This document shows positions 17,771-25,688 of a stretch of DNA of 46,826 bases, piece after piece. Each line of letters begins with the position of its first letter. Within the stretch, counting starts at the first letter, position 1. The position numbers and the translations under genes are program-made. A model generated the notes under the pieces. That model had not been told where the DNA came from and searched no databases. It worked only from the letters and a program-made list of their open reading frames with translations. The stretch is from Thermoleophilia bacterium (lineage in GTDB: Bacteria; Actinomycetota; Thermoleophilia; Gaiellales; Gaiellaceae): contig JAICSH010000015.1 of the NCBI GenBank assembly GCA_025936995.1, positions 1 through 46,826 of the forward strand. Direction: 5' to 3'.

Positions 17771-19639
17771 CTACTCGTTCACGGCCCGGCGTTCCTCGGC
17801 CATCGCCGCGCGCCGCCGCTGAGCGAGGACGACGGCGCGGACGAGCTCACGCAGAGGACCGAGGCGCGGCCGCTCGTGCGGCGCCGGGTACGGCACGTAG
17901 CGCCCGGCAGCGAGGGAGGCGAGCTGCCCCGCGGCGGCGAGCCAGCCGAGCCCCACGACGAGTAGCGGCAGCGGCGCGTACCCCACGGCGAAGAGCTTGG
18001 CGACATACCACGGCGCATCCCAGCCCAGTCCGTAATGCGTCGCGAACGACCACACGAGGTAGGCGGGACCGGCGAGGCCGGCGAGGAAGACGCTCGAGCG
18101 CAGCGCCGCATGGCGCGTTTGCACCTGCGGAAGCCAGAGCCACGCGTGTAGCGACGGGAGGACGAAGACGAGCGCGAACGGATTCGTCGCCGCGACGAGC
18201 AGTCCGACGACGCCGAGGGCGAGCAGGGCGCCGCTGTGGCCGGCAAGGCGCTCCTCCGGGCGGATCGAGCGTCGCGGGAGCAGGCTGCTGCGCGCGACGC
18301 CCCAACCCGCCGCGGCGAGCAGCACGAGCACGATGAGAGCGCCTCCCGGCCAGGTCACCCTGTCCAGAGGCGGCGGATGGCCGTTGCTGCTCCCCCAGAA
18401 GCCGAGTGCTGCGAAGACGAGAAAGAGCCCACCGACCCAGGCCCAGAAGCCGAGCCGGCTCCGGTAGCTGCGCAACGCCGGCGCGATCTCGATCCGGCGG
18501 CGGCGGCAGCGGGCGAAGAGATCGACCGCTGCGGCGAGAAACGGCAGGAGCATCGCGACGAGCACGATCTCGATCGCCCAGCCGCGCAGTAGACGCTGCC
18601 CGAGGAAGACGTAGCTCGTCGGCCCCTGCGCGAGCGAGACGCCCCGCTCCATCGCGTCGACCGCGTCCTGCGCCGCGAGACCGACGAGGCCGAGATGGCG
18701 GACATCGAGGCGCTCGGCGCCCCTCCGGGCCGTCGGCGGCCGCGCGCCCGCCGTCGTCACGGTCACCGCGGGGATCCCGCGGCTCACGAACGGCGCCTGC
18801 TCGTAGGGATTGAACGGGAACGCGAGATTGAGGAGCTGCTGCAGTCCGCTCGGGCGCGAGGGGTCGCCGCCTCCCTCCTGTGCGAGCGCGGCACGAAGTG
18901 TCTCCACGAGCCCGGGAGCGGGCGAGCGAGCGCTGTTGGCCCCGAAGACGAGGCGCGGATGTCCGGAGCCGCCGACGGCGTCGAGGTTGATCACCGCCAG
19001 GACCGTTTCGCGGCCGCGCTCCTCCGCGGCGAAGTGGGCGGCCCCGCGCGCCCCCACGGCCGCTCCGTCGGTCGAGAGGAAGATGAGCGAGTACGGGAGC
19101 GTGATGCGCTGCGCCGCGGCGGTCGGCGCATAGGAGCGCGCGAGCTCGACGAGCGCGGCAGTCCCCGACGCGTTGTCGTTCAGACCCGTTCCGATGCCCG
19201 TGTCGTCGCGGTGCGCCATGACCACGATCGCCTCATGCGGGGAGATCCCCGTCTTCGCCGCGACGAGGTTCACGAGCGTCGTCGTGTGCCCGTGAACCCG
19301 CGCGTTGAAGCGTTCGCTCCGGACGGCGAAGCCGTACGGCTGAAGCGCGCGCCGGAACCACGCGGCGGCTCCGACCGCCCCCGGCGTGCCCGGCCGGCGG
19401 TCGGGATAGCGGGACGCGAGATCGCCGGCGAGCGAGGCGGCCGCCGAGGCGTCGAACGCCGGCGGCAGGCTCGGGGCCTGCAGCGCCGCGGGCCGGGCGA
19501 CGCTGAAGGCGAGGAGCAGGAGCGGCAATCCCACCAGAAGCCAGGTGCCGCGATAGAGCCGCGCGTTGACGGGACGGTCGAGTGAGCCCGGCCGCGAACG
19601 TCGGCGCTCGGGTGCGGGCGAGGCGGCCGTCACGAGCAT
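17771..19639 (-). CDS. M28-like polytopic membrane protein, catalytic residues incomplete
   Basis: 622 residues. After an N-terminal membrane segment (about 33-50), an M28 zinc-aminopeptidase-like domain (about 60-330) is recognisable by VVMAHRDDTGIGTGLNDNASGTAAL and VINLDAVGG. The usual Glu-Glu pair (catalytic base plus zinc ligand) is replaced by STDGAAVGARGA, and the final His ligand motif is not found. Seven or eight membrane segments fill the C-terminal half (350-590). It may be an inactive or divergent hydrolase. ATG 19639 is used; the GTG two codons in (19633) has TAGACT eight bases before it and could be the true leaderless start. Confidence 0.75.
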   Translation of the reverse strand: MLVTAASPAPERRRSRPGSLDRPVNARLYRGTWLLVGLPLLLLAFSVARPAALQAPSLPPAFDASAAASLAGDLASRYPDRRPGTPGAVGAAAWFRRALQPYGFAVRSERFNARVHGHTTTLVNLVAAKTGISPHEAIVVMAHRDDTGIGTGLNDNASGTAALVELARSYAPTAAAQRITLPYSLIFLSTDGAAVGARGAAHFAAEERGRETVLAVINLDAVGGSGHPRLVFGANSARSPAPGLVETLRAALAQEGGGDPSRPSGLQQLLNLAFPFNPYEQAPFVSRGIPAVTVTTAGARPPTARRGAERLDVRHLGLVGLAAQDAVDAMERGVSLAQGPTSYVFLGQRLLRGWAIEIVLVAMLLPFLAAAVDLFARCRRRRIEIAPALRSYRSRLGFWAWVGGLFLVFAALGFWGSSNGHPPPLDRVTWPGGALIVLVLLAAAGWGVARSSLLPRRSIRPEERLAGHSGALLALGVVGLLVAATNPFALVFVLPSLHAWLWLPQVQTRHAALRSSVFLAGLAGPAYLVWSFATHYGLGWDAPWYVAKLFAVGYAPLPLLVVGLGWLAAAGQLASLAAGRYVPYPAPHERPRLGPLRELVRAVVLAQRRRAAMAEERRAVNE

Positions 19640-19664
19640 TCAGTCTAGGGCGGTGCTCGGCGCC

Positions 19665-19683
19665 CAGTTTTCCCGTGGAAACG
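19665..19683. other. parS-like palindrome upstream of the M28-like gene
   Basis: GTTTTCCCGTGGAAAC at 19667-19682 shares CGTGGAAACG and the GTTT arm with the site at 17705-17723, with two mismatches to the idealised GTTTCCACGTGGAAAC. It is intergenic, 28 bases before the M28-like gene start. It could be a second ParB site or an operator. Confidence 0.4.
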
Positions 19684-19785
19684 CGCGGGTTACTTGTCTC
19701 GCCCGGAAGGGAATGGCGCGGTGAGGAAGCACCGAACGGCTGCCGCCGACGGACGTGTTTGTCCGCTAGTGGTAGAAATCGGCGG

Positions 19786-19811
19786 GTTTAGCACCCGGAA
19801 TCTACGGGAAT
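19786..19811 (+). promoter_or_regulatory. SigB/SigF-type promoter of the anti-sigma gene
   Basis: GTTTAG (19786-19791), a 14-base spacer and GGGAAT (19806-19811) match the general-stress sigma consensus GTTTAA-N14-GGGTAT at 10 of 12 bases. Transcription would start near 19818, only about five bases before the ATG at 19823. That gives an almost leaderless mRNA, or points to the ATG at 19871 as the real start. Confidence 0.5.
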
Positions 19812-19822
19812 ATCGAGGTGGA

Positions 19823-20284
19823 ATGGGCGAGGCGACGCTGGCCGAAGCGGCACAGGAAGAGCTCGAGGGCATGCGGACAGTGCGCCTTCGCGTGCCTGCA
19901 CGGGCCGAGTACGTCGCGCTCGCGCGGCTCGCGCTCGCCGGCCTGGCCGACATCATCAGGCTTCCCGACGAGCTCCTCGCCGACCTCAAGCTCGCCCTCA
20001 CCGAGGCGGTCTCCAACTCGGTCAGGCACGCGTACGCGGACGGAGGCGGCTACGTCTCGATCGCCTACGAGCTCCGCCCCGACGCGCTCGCCGTCGAGGT
20101 CGTCGACGACGGGAAAGGCTTCGATCCCGAGCGGCCGCCGCTGCTCGAGGGAGAGGAGCTGACCGAGGGGGGACTCGGGATCGCGATCATCCGCACGATC
20201 GCGGATGAGTTCGAGCTGCAGTCACAGCTGGGCGCACGCGGCTCACGGCTTCGGTTCGTGAAGCGGCTGCAGCCGCCTGCCTGA
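19823..20284 (+). CDS. RsbW-like anti-sigma factor / Ser protein kinase
   Basis: 153 residues, a GHKL ATPase domain of the HATPase_c_2 (RsbW/SpoIIAB) type. Such proteins bind a SigB/SigF-family sigma factor and phosphorylate an STAS-domain antagonist. N box EAVSNSVRHAY, G1 box VVDDGKGFDP and G2 box GGLGIAIIRTIADEFEL are intact. ATG 19823 follows a good ribosome site (GAGGTGGA); ATG 19871 (MRTVRLRVPARAEY) also fits the family start. No sigma factor or antagonist is adjacent; the GT20 gene follows at 3 bases, suggesting stress-linked trehalose-type metabolism. Confidence 0.88.
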   Translation: MGEATLAEAAQEELEGMRTVRLRVPARAEYVALARLALAGLADIIRLPDELLADLKLALTEAVSNSVRHAYADGGGYVSIAYELRPDALAVEVVDDGKGFDPERPPLLEGEELTEGGLGIAIIRTIADEFELQSQLGARGSRLRFVKRLQPPA

Positions 20285-20287
20285 TCG

Positions 20288-21760
20288 TTGTCAGACACGA
20301 CAACTAATCGACGCAAGCTCCTCGTCGTCTTCAACCGTGCGCCGATCTCCTACGCCCGCGAGGGAGGCGAGCGTGTGGCACGGCGGGGAGGCGGTGGCGT
20401 CGTCACGGCGCTCGGCGGCCTCCTGGCGCACCACGACGTGACATGGGTCGCCAGCGCGATGACGGACGAGGACAGGGCCGTCGCCGCGGAGCGTGACGGG
20501 TCGTTCGTCGAGGAGACGGCGAATGGGGCCGCGTACCGGCTCCGGCTCGTCGCGCACGACCCGGGGACGTATGAGCGCTTCTACAGCGTGTTCGCGAATC
20601 CGACCCTCTGGTTCCTGCAGCACTATCTCTGGGGGTTGGGCGCGGCTCCCGACTTCGGGCCGGAGCTGCACGAGGCCTGGAGCGACGGGTACGTCCCGGT
20701 GAACGAGGCGCTGGCCTCCGCCGCCCTCGAGGAGCTCGACCGCGAGCCCGAGGCGGCGGTGCTCTTCCACGACTACCACCTCTACCTCGCGCCTCAGCTC
20801 GTGCGGGCCGCGCGGCCGGACGTCGTCACCTCGCACTTCGTACACATCCCGTGGCCTGAGCCCGACTACTGGCACGCCCTTCCGGAAGGGCTCCGCGTCG
20901 CCATTCACGAAGGGCTGCTCGCGAACGACGTCGTCGGGTTCCACACCGACCGCTGGCGGCAGGCGTTCCTCCTCGCCGCGGGGCACCTCCTCGGAGCGCG
21001 GGTGGACAGAGATGCCGGGACCGTCGAGCACCGCGGCCACAAGACACGCGTCGTCGCACGGCCGATCGGCGTCGAGCCCGCGGAGTTCGATCGGCTGCGC
21101 GAGGATCCCGCCGTGCTCGAGCGTGAGGCCGCCCTCGCGGCCAGGCGGCCGGAACAGCTCGTCCTGCGCGTCGACCGGACGGATCCCTCGAAGAACGTCG
21201 TCCGCGGCTTTCGCGCGTTCGCGTTGCTGCTCGAGCGTCACCGGGAGCTGCACGGGCGGGTCGGGATGGTCGCTCTGCTTGCGCCCTCACGGCAGGACAT
21301 TCCCCTGTATGCCGACTACGTCGCCGAGATCGAAGCGGTCGTGCGAGAGGTGAACGAGCGCTTCGGAAAGGACGACTGGCAGCCGGTGGAGCTCGACATC
21401 GCCGACGACTTCCTCCGCTCAGTCGCCGGCTACAAGCAGTTCGACGTGCTGCTGGCGAATCCGGTCTTCGACGGGCTGAACCTCGTGGCGAAGGAGGCGT
21501 TCCTCGTCAACGAGCGGGACGGCGTGCTCGTCCTCTCGGAGAACGCAGGCGCGCACGCGGAGCTCGGCGATTGGGCGCTGACCGTCAATCCCCTCGACGT
21601 CTCGGGCCAGGCCGACGCGCTCCATGCCGCGCTCACGCTCGAACCCGGCGAGCGGCGCCGTCGGGCGGCCGCGATTCGCGAGCACGTCCGCGCGCACAGC
21701 ATCCGTGAGTGGATCGACGCGCAGCTGGCCGACCTCGACGCCGTACGATCCGCCGGATGA
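20288..21760 (+). CDS. otsA: GT20 glycosyltransferase, trehalose-6-phosphate synthase-like
   Basis: 490 residues, a single GT20 domain. Recognisable motifs are VFNRAPISY at the N-terminus with a Gly-rich loop (RRGGGGVVTALGG), FHDYHLYLAPQLVR, HFVHIPWPEPDYW, LRVDRTDPSKNVVRGF, and the nucleotide-sugar site ANPVFDGLNLVAKEAFL. It is probably trehalose-6-phosphate synthase (UDP- or GDP-glucose plus glucose 6-phosphate); a glucosylglycerol-phosphate synthase is possible. No phosphatase gene (otsB) is nearby. TTG start three bases after the anti-sigma gene; stop overlaps moaC (ATGA). Confidence 0.85.
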   Translation: MSDTTTNRRKLLVVFNRAPISYAREGGERVARRGGGGVVTALGGLLAHHDVTWVASAMTDEDRAVAAERDGSFVEETANGAAYRLRLVAHDPGTYERFYSVFANPTLWFLQHYLWGLGAAPDFGPELHEAWSDGYVPVNEALASAALEELDREPEAAVLFHDYHLYLAPQLVRAARPDVVTSHFVHIPWPEPDYWHALPEGLRVAIHEGLLANDVVGFHTDRWRQAFLLAAGHLLGARVDRDAGTVEHRGHKTRVVARPIGVEPAEFDRLREDPAVLEREAALAARRPEQLVLRVDRTDPSKNVVRGFRAFALLLERHRELHGRVGMVALLAPSRQDIPLYADYVAEIEAVVREVNERFGKDDWQPVELDIADDFLRSVAGYKQFDVLLANPVFDGLNLVAKEAFLVNERDGVLVLSENAGAHAELGDWALTVNPLDVSGQADALHAALTLEPGERRRRAAAIREHVRAHSIREWIDAQLADLDAVRSAG

Positions 21761-22206
21761 GCGATCTGTCCCACGTCGACGAGTCGGGCGACGTCCGGAT
21801 GGTCGACGTCGGCGGCAAGGAGCCGATGCGCCGGCGGGCGGTCGCGCGCGCGGAGGTGCGAATGGCCGCGGAGACGGCTCGGACGCTGCGGGAGCTGCCG
21901 AAGGGCGACGCGCTCGCGACGGCCCAGCTCGCCGGGATCATGGCCGCGAAGCGGACGAGCGAGCTCATCCCCCTGTGCCACCCATTGCCGCTCACCCACG
22001 TCGAGGTGTCGCTCGAGGTGCGCGAGGAGTCGGTCGAGATCGTCGCCGCGGCGGAGACGACCGCGCAGACCGGCGTCGAGATGGAAGCGCTGACCGCCGC
22101 GTCGGTCGCGGCCCTCACCGTCTACGACATGGCGAAGGCGGTCGACAAGGCGATGCGGATCACTGACGTCGTCCTCGTCGAGAAGACGAAGGAGCGCCTC
22201 GCCTGA
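21757..22206 (+). CDS. moaC: Cyclic pyranopterin monophosphate synthase
   Basis: Second enzyme of molybdenum cofactor synthesis, forming cPMP from the MoaA product. 149 residues beginning MSDLSHVDESGDVRMVDVGGK. The conserved LIPLCHPLPLTHV, TGVEMEALTAASVAALTVYDM and the Lys-rich KAVDKAMRI motif with catalytic residues are present. ATG overlaps the previous stop; its own end carries AAGGAG, which serves as ribosome site for mogA. Confidence 0.96.
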   Translation: MSDLSHVDESGDVRMVDVGGKEPMRRRAVARAEVRMAAETARTLRELPKGDALATAQLAGIMAAKRTSELIPLCHPLPLTHVEVSLEVREESVEIVAAAETTAQTGVEMEALTAASVAALTVYDMAKAVDKAMRITDVVLVEKTKERLA

Positions 22207-22682
22207 AGGCCGCGGTCCTCACTGTGTCGGACGGAGTCGTGGCGGGGACGCGCGAGGACCGGAGCGGCGACGTGCTCCACGAGCTGCTGCGGGGCGAGGG
22301 CTACGACGTCGAGCGCCGGGTCGTCCCCGACGAGCGCGACGAGATCGCCGCGGCGGTGCGTGAGCTCGCCGCTTCGGCGCGGCTCGTCCTCACGACCGGT
22401 GGGACCGGGCTCGCGCCGCGGGACGTGACGCCCGAGGCGACGCGGGACGTGCTCGAGCGGGACGCGCCCGGAATCGCGCAGGCGCTGCGCGCGGACTCGA
22501 TCGCGAAGACGCCGCACGGCCTGCTCTCGCGCGGTGCGGCCGGCGTCGTCGGCGCCACACTCGTCGTCAACCTGCCGGGCTCGACGGGAGGATGCCGAGA
22601 CGGCTTCTCCGTCCTGCGCCCCGCCTTGGCGCACGCGCTCGAGCTCCTGGCCGACGCCCCCACCGCGCACGAGCAGACGTGA
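22203..22682 (+). CDS. mogA: Molybdopterin adenylyltransferase (MogA/MoaB-like), CTG start
   Basis: Adenylylates molybdopterin before MoeA inserts molybdate. Motifs: TGGTGLAPRDVTPEAT and NLPGSTGGCRDGF. The first standard start, GTG 22224, would delete the conserved first strand; the family begins M-K-x-A-V-L-T-V-S-D-G, and exactly that sequence (KAAVLTVSDG) follows a CTG at 22203. The CTG overlaps the moaC stop as CTGA and has AAGGAG (22189-22194) eight bases upstream. A CTG start giving 159 residues is therefore strongly supported. Stop overlaps ubiA (GTGA). Confidence 0.92.
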   Translation: MKAAVLTVSDGVVAGTREDRSGDVLHELLRGEGYDVERRVVPDERDEIAAAVRELAASARLVLTTGGTGLAPRDVTPEATRDVLERDAPGIAQALRADSIAKTPHGLLSRGAAGVVGATLVVNLPGSTGGCRDGFSVLRPALAHALELLADAPTAHEQT

Positions 22683-23548
22683 CTGTCGGCACCGCCCCGG
22701 CACCGCTCCCGACCCGCTTCGCGCGGCTCGTCAAGGTCGAGCACACCGTCTTCGCGCTGCCGTTCGCGTATGTCGGAGCCTTCCTCGCGGTGGCTGGAAC
22801 TCCGAGCGGACACGACCTGCTCTGGATCACGCTTGCGATGGTCGGGGCGCGCTCGCTCGCGATGGCGCTCAACCGGTTGATCGACGCCGGGATCGATGCC
22901 CGGAATCCGCGGACGGCGGGGCGGGAGCTTCCCAGCGGCCAGCTCTCGGTGCCCCAGGTCGTCGTCTTCTGCGTCGCCTCGCTCGCGCTCTTCCTCGCCG
23001 CCGTCTGGGAGCTGGACCCGCTCGTCCGCTGGCTCTGGCCGATCCCCGTCGCCGGCTTCGTCGTCTATCCGTATCTCAAGCGCTTCACCTGGCTCTGCCA
23101 CCTCTGGCTCGGCGCGGTCGACGGGCTCGCGCCCGTCGGAGCATGGGTGGCGATCACGGGGCGGTTGCCGTGGCAGGCGTGGATGCTCGGCGCCGCCGTC
23201 GCGCTCTGGGTGGGCGGCTTCGACCTGTTCTACGGGCTCTTCGACGAGGAGATCGACCGGCGGGAGGGACTCCACTCGGTCGTTACGCGCTTCGGCGTGG
23301 CCGGTGCGTTCGCAGGAGCCCGGCTCGCTCACGCCGCGACCGTCGCGTGCCTCGTCGCGGCCGGCCTCGGGCTCCCGGTCGGGGCGCTCTACTGGCTCGG
23401 CGTCGCTGCGGTCGCGGTGCTGCTGGCGTACGAGCATTCCCTCGTCCGTCCCGGCGAACTGCGGCGGCTCGACACGGCGTTCTTCACGATGAACGGCGTC
23501 ATCAGCGTCGTCTTCGCCGCGTTCGTGATCGTCGACGCGGCTCTCTAG
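22679..23548 (+). CDS. UbiA-family prenyltransferase (menaquinone pathway type)
   Basis: Integral membrane prenyltransferase, 289 residues, eight or nine membrane segments. The two Asp-rich motifs are NRLIDAGID (65-73) and DLFYGLFDEEID (about 180-191); these bind Mg-polyprenyl diphosphate. LKRFTWLCHLWLGAVDGLAPVGAW is the conserved central region. Sequence style resembles UbiA/MqnP, which prenylates an aromatic acid in quinone synthesis. The adjacent cytochrome and haem genes fit a respiratory role, but the exact acceptor cannot be read from sequence. GTG overlaps the mogA stop. Confidence 0.87.
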   Translation: MTVGTAPAPLPTRFARLVKVEHTVFALPFAYVGAFLAVAGTPSGHDLLWITLAMVGARSLAMALNRLIDAGIDARNPRTAGRELPSGQLSVPQVVVFCVASLALFLAAVWELDPLVRWLWPIPVAGFVVYPYLKRFTWLCHLWLGAVDGLAPVGAWVAITGRLPWQAWMLGAAVALWVGGFDLFYGLFDEEIDRREGLHSVVTRFGVAGAFAGARLAHAATVACLVAAGLGLPVGALYWLGVAAVAVLLAYEHSLVRPGELRRLDTAFFTMNGVISVVFAAFVIVDAAL

Positions 23549-23562
23549 CGGCGTTCGCGGCC

Positions 23563-23568
23563 TATGCT
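23563..23568 (+). promoter_or_regulatory. Candidate leaderless promoter of ccmA
   Basis: TATGCT lies six bases before the ccmA GTG at 23575, in the 26-base gap after ubiA. It would put the transcription start on the GTG; no ribosome site is visible. Confidence 0.45.
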
Positions 23569-23574
23569 GGCTGC

Positions 23575-24162
23575 GTGCTCGTTGCGCGACGCCTCGGCAA
23601 GCGTTACGGGGAGAAGCGCGTCCTTCGCGGGATCGATCTCGAGCTCTCGCGCGGCGGCTTCCTCGTCATCACCGGGGCCAACGGCTCCGGGAAGACGACG
23701 CTGCTGAGGATCTGCGCCGGCCTCGCGCAGCCGACCGAGGGGAGGATCGAGCGGGACGCGGAGCGCGCGCAGGTGGGCTACCTCGCGCACGAGCCGCTCG
23801 TCTACCGGGAGCTCAGCGCGCTCGAGAACCTCGAGCTCTACGGACGGCTCTACCGCGTGCCGGAGCGGCGCGAGCGGATCGGCATGCTGCTCGAGCGCTA
23901 CGGGCTGTGGGACGTCCGCCGCGATCGCGTCGCGGACTACTCGCGCGGGATGACGCAGCGGCTCGCGCTCTGCCGCACCCTCCTCCACGATCCCGCGCTG
24001 CTCGTGCTCGACGAGCCGTTCACCGCGCTCGACGAGTCCGGGGCCGCCCTGCTCGACGCCCAGCTCGCGGAGCTGCGCGGCGAGCGGACGCTCATGGTCT
24101 CGACCCACGACCCGGGCCGTGTGGCGTCGCTCGCGACAGCCCGGCTCGAGCTGGCGGCGTGA
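23575..24162 (+). CDS. ccmA: Haem exporter ABC transporter ATPase CcmA
   Basis: ATPase of the CcmAB(CD) complex of cytochrome c maturation system I, which drives release of holo-CcmE. 195 residues with Walker A GANGSGKTT, Q-loop region, signature YSRGMTQRL and Walker B LLVLDEPFTALD. GTG at 23575 has a TATGCT six bases before it. Followed by ccmB with GTGA overlap, which separates it from generic ABC ATPases. Confidence 0.9.
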   Translation: MLVARRLGKRYGEKRVLRGIDLELSRGGFLVITGANGSGKTTLLRICAGLAQPTEGRIERDAERAQVGYLAHEPLVYRELSALENLELYGRLYRVPERRERIGMLLERYGLWDVRRDRVADYSRGMTQRLALCRTLLHDPALLVLDEPFTALDESGAALLDAQLAELRGERTLMVSTHDPGRVASLATARLELAA

Positions 24163-24797
24163 CCTACGCGAGAGACGTCGGCGCGCTCGCGCGCAAGGAC
24201 CTCCTGCTCGAGCTGCGGGCGCGGGACACGCTGCCGGCGATGCTCCTCTTCGTCGTCTCGACCTTCGTCGTCTTCCACTTCTCGCTACCCGCGCATCCTT
24301 CGAGGCTCGCGGCGAGTGGGCTCCTGTGGGTGGCGATCCTGTTCACCGCGCTGCTCGGGCTCGGGCGTGCGTTCGTGCCGGAGCGGGAGCAGCGCGTGCT
24401 CGACGGGCTCGTGCTTGCCCCGTGCGACCGGAGCGCGATCTGGCTCGGCAAGTCGATCGCGACGCTCGCCTTCCTCGTCGCGGCGGAGGTCGTCGCGCTG
24501 CCGGTCTACGCGCTCTTCTTCCGGCCGCTGAGCGGGGCAGCCGTGCTCGGCGTGGCCCTCGCGGACGTCGGGATCTGCGCGGTCGGGACGTTCCTCGGCG
24601 CGATGGCGGTGACGACGCGAGCCCGCGAGCTCATCCTGCCCCTGCTCTTCCTGCCGCTGGCGATCCCGATCGTCATCGGCGGTGTCGGCTCCGGTGCTGC
24701 GGACTCGCCGGGCCGCTACCTCGGGTTCCTCGTCCTCTACGACCTCCTGTTCGCCGTCGTCTGCTGGGCGTCGTTCGAGTATGTCGTCGCCGAGTAG
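24159..24797 (+). CDS. ccmB: Haem exporter permease CcmB
   Basis: 212-residue membrane permease, the partner of CcmA. It begins MTYARDVGALARKDLLLELRARD, the typical CcmB N-terminal cytoplasmic segment, then six membrane segments; APCDRSAIWLGKS and LPLLFLPLAIPIVIGG are CcmB-like. GTG overlaps the ccmA stop. Confidence 0.9.
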   Translation: MTYARDVGALARKDLLLELRARDTLPAMLLFVVSTFVVFHFSLPAHPSRLAASGLLWVAILFTALLGLGRAFVPEREQRVLDGLVLAPCDRSAIWLGKSIATLAFLVAAEVVALPVYALFFRPLSGAAVLGVALADVGICAVGTFLGAMAVTTRARELILPLLFLPLAIPIVIGGVGSGAADSPGRYLGFLVLYDLLFAVVCWASFEYVVAE

Positions 24798-24809
24798 GCC
24801 GGCTGCTGC

Positions 24810-24815
24810 GACAAT
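24810..24815 (+). promoter_or_regulatory. Candidate leaderless promoter of ccmC
   Basis: GACAAT lies seven bases before the ccmC GTG at 24823, in a 25-base gap without an evident ribosome site. It resembles a -10 box (TATAAT with two changes). Confidence 0.35.
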
Positions 24816-24822
24816 CCGTGCC

Positions 24823-25509
24823 GTGGGTCGCACGCGTCGCATCCCCCTGCCCGCGCTCGCCGCGACGTCGCTCGTGCTCGTCACGACGGCGATCGCCTTC
24901 GTCTTCTTCGTCGCGCCGAACGACGCGGACCAGGGCTTCTCGCAACGGATCTTCTACTTCCACGTCTCGCTCGCCTTCACGGCCTACGCGTGCTTCGCCG
25001 GCGGCGCGTGGAACGCGTTCCGGCACCTCTGGAAGCGGGATCCGCGCGCCGATCTCCGGAGCTACGTCTGCGTGCACCAGGGGCTGATCTTCGGGACGCT
25101 CGTCCTGCTCACCGGGTCCATCTGGGCGAAGATCTCGTGGGGCCGGTGGTGGATCTGGAGCGAGGACGAGCTCGTCCTGTTCCTCGTCCTCTACCTCTTC
25201 TACTGCGCGTACTTCATGCTCCGCTTCTCGGTCGATCCCGGGCCGCAGCGCGCGAACCTGAGCGCGGTGTATGCGCTCTTCGGCGTCGTCCTCATCCCCG
25301 TGAGCTTCGCCGCGATCCGGCTCGCGAAGACCCTCCTCCATCCCGTGGTGTTCACGCCCCACGGCCCCAACTTCGGCGGCTGGATCCTCGTCACCTATTG
25401 CCTCGCGCAGGTCGCGATGCTCGTCCTCGCGTACACGCTCTACCGGCTCGAGCTCGGCGCCAAGCGGCTCGACGGGCGGCTGCGCCGGCTGAGGGAGGTG
25501 CTCGTCTGA
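24823..25509 (+). CDS. ccmC: Cytochrome c assembly protein CcmC
   Basis: 228-residue haem-handling membrane protein of the CcmC/CcsA family, six membrane segments. The Trp-rich haem-binding motif is WAKISWGRWWIWSEDE. The two flanking histidines are seen in IFYFHVSLAF and LHPVVF. It presents haem to CcmE in system I; no ccmE, ccmF or ccmH is in the window. The stop overlaps the next gene as CTGA. Confidence 0.9.
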   Translation: MGRTRRIPLPALAATSLVLVTTAIAFVFFVAPNDADQGFSQRIFYFHVSLAFTAYACFAGGAWNAFRHLWKRDPRADLRSYVCVHQGLIFGTLVLLTGSIWAKISWGRWWIWSEDELVLFLVLYLFYCAYFMLRFSVDPGPQRANLSAVYALFGVVLIPVSFAAIRLAKTLLHPVVFTPHGPNFGGWILVTYCLAQVAMLVLAYTLYRLELGAKRLDGRLRRLREVLV

Positions 25510-25688
25510 CCACTTCGGAGAAATACGTCACCGCGGCGTACTGCGTCGTCTTCGCCGTCGTCCTCGTCTACGTCCTGATCATGGCGCTCAAGCTCCAGCG
25601 GCTCGAGCGCGAGGTCGACGAGCTCGCGGGGCGCGCGCCTGCGGACGACGCGGAAGAGGCTCCGCGGGAGCCGGCGCGAGTTGGCTGA
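25506..25688 (+). CDS. CcmD-like small membrane protein, CTG start
   Basis: 60 residues: a short N-terminus, one membrane segment (about 8-28, AAYCVVFAVVLVYVLIMAL), then a charged helix (LQRLEREVDELAG) and an acidic tail. Size, topology and location directly after ccmC match CcmD, although CcmD sequence is poorly conserved. No ATG, GTG or TTG precedes the membrane segment. CTG at 25506 overlaps the ccmC stop and has GGAGG (25494-25498) seven bases upstream, a perfect initiation context apart from the codon itself. Confidence 0.75.
   Translation: MTTSEKYVTAAYCVVFAVVLVYVLIMALKLQRLEREVDELAGRAPADDAEEAPREPARVG

Noticed and set aside
18695-19585. 296-codon forward frame opposite the M28-like gene
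   Set aside because: Charged shadow of a membrane-protein gene; no ribosome site, promoter or family motif.
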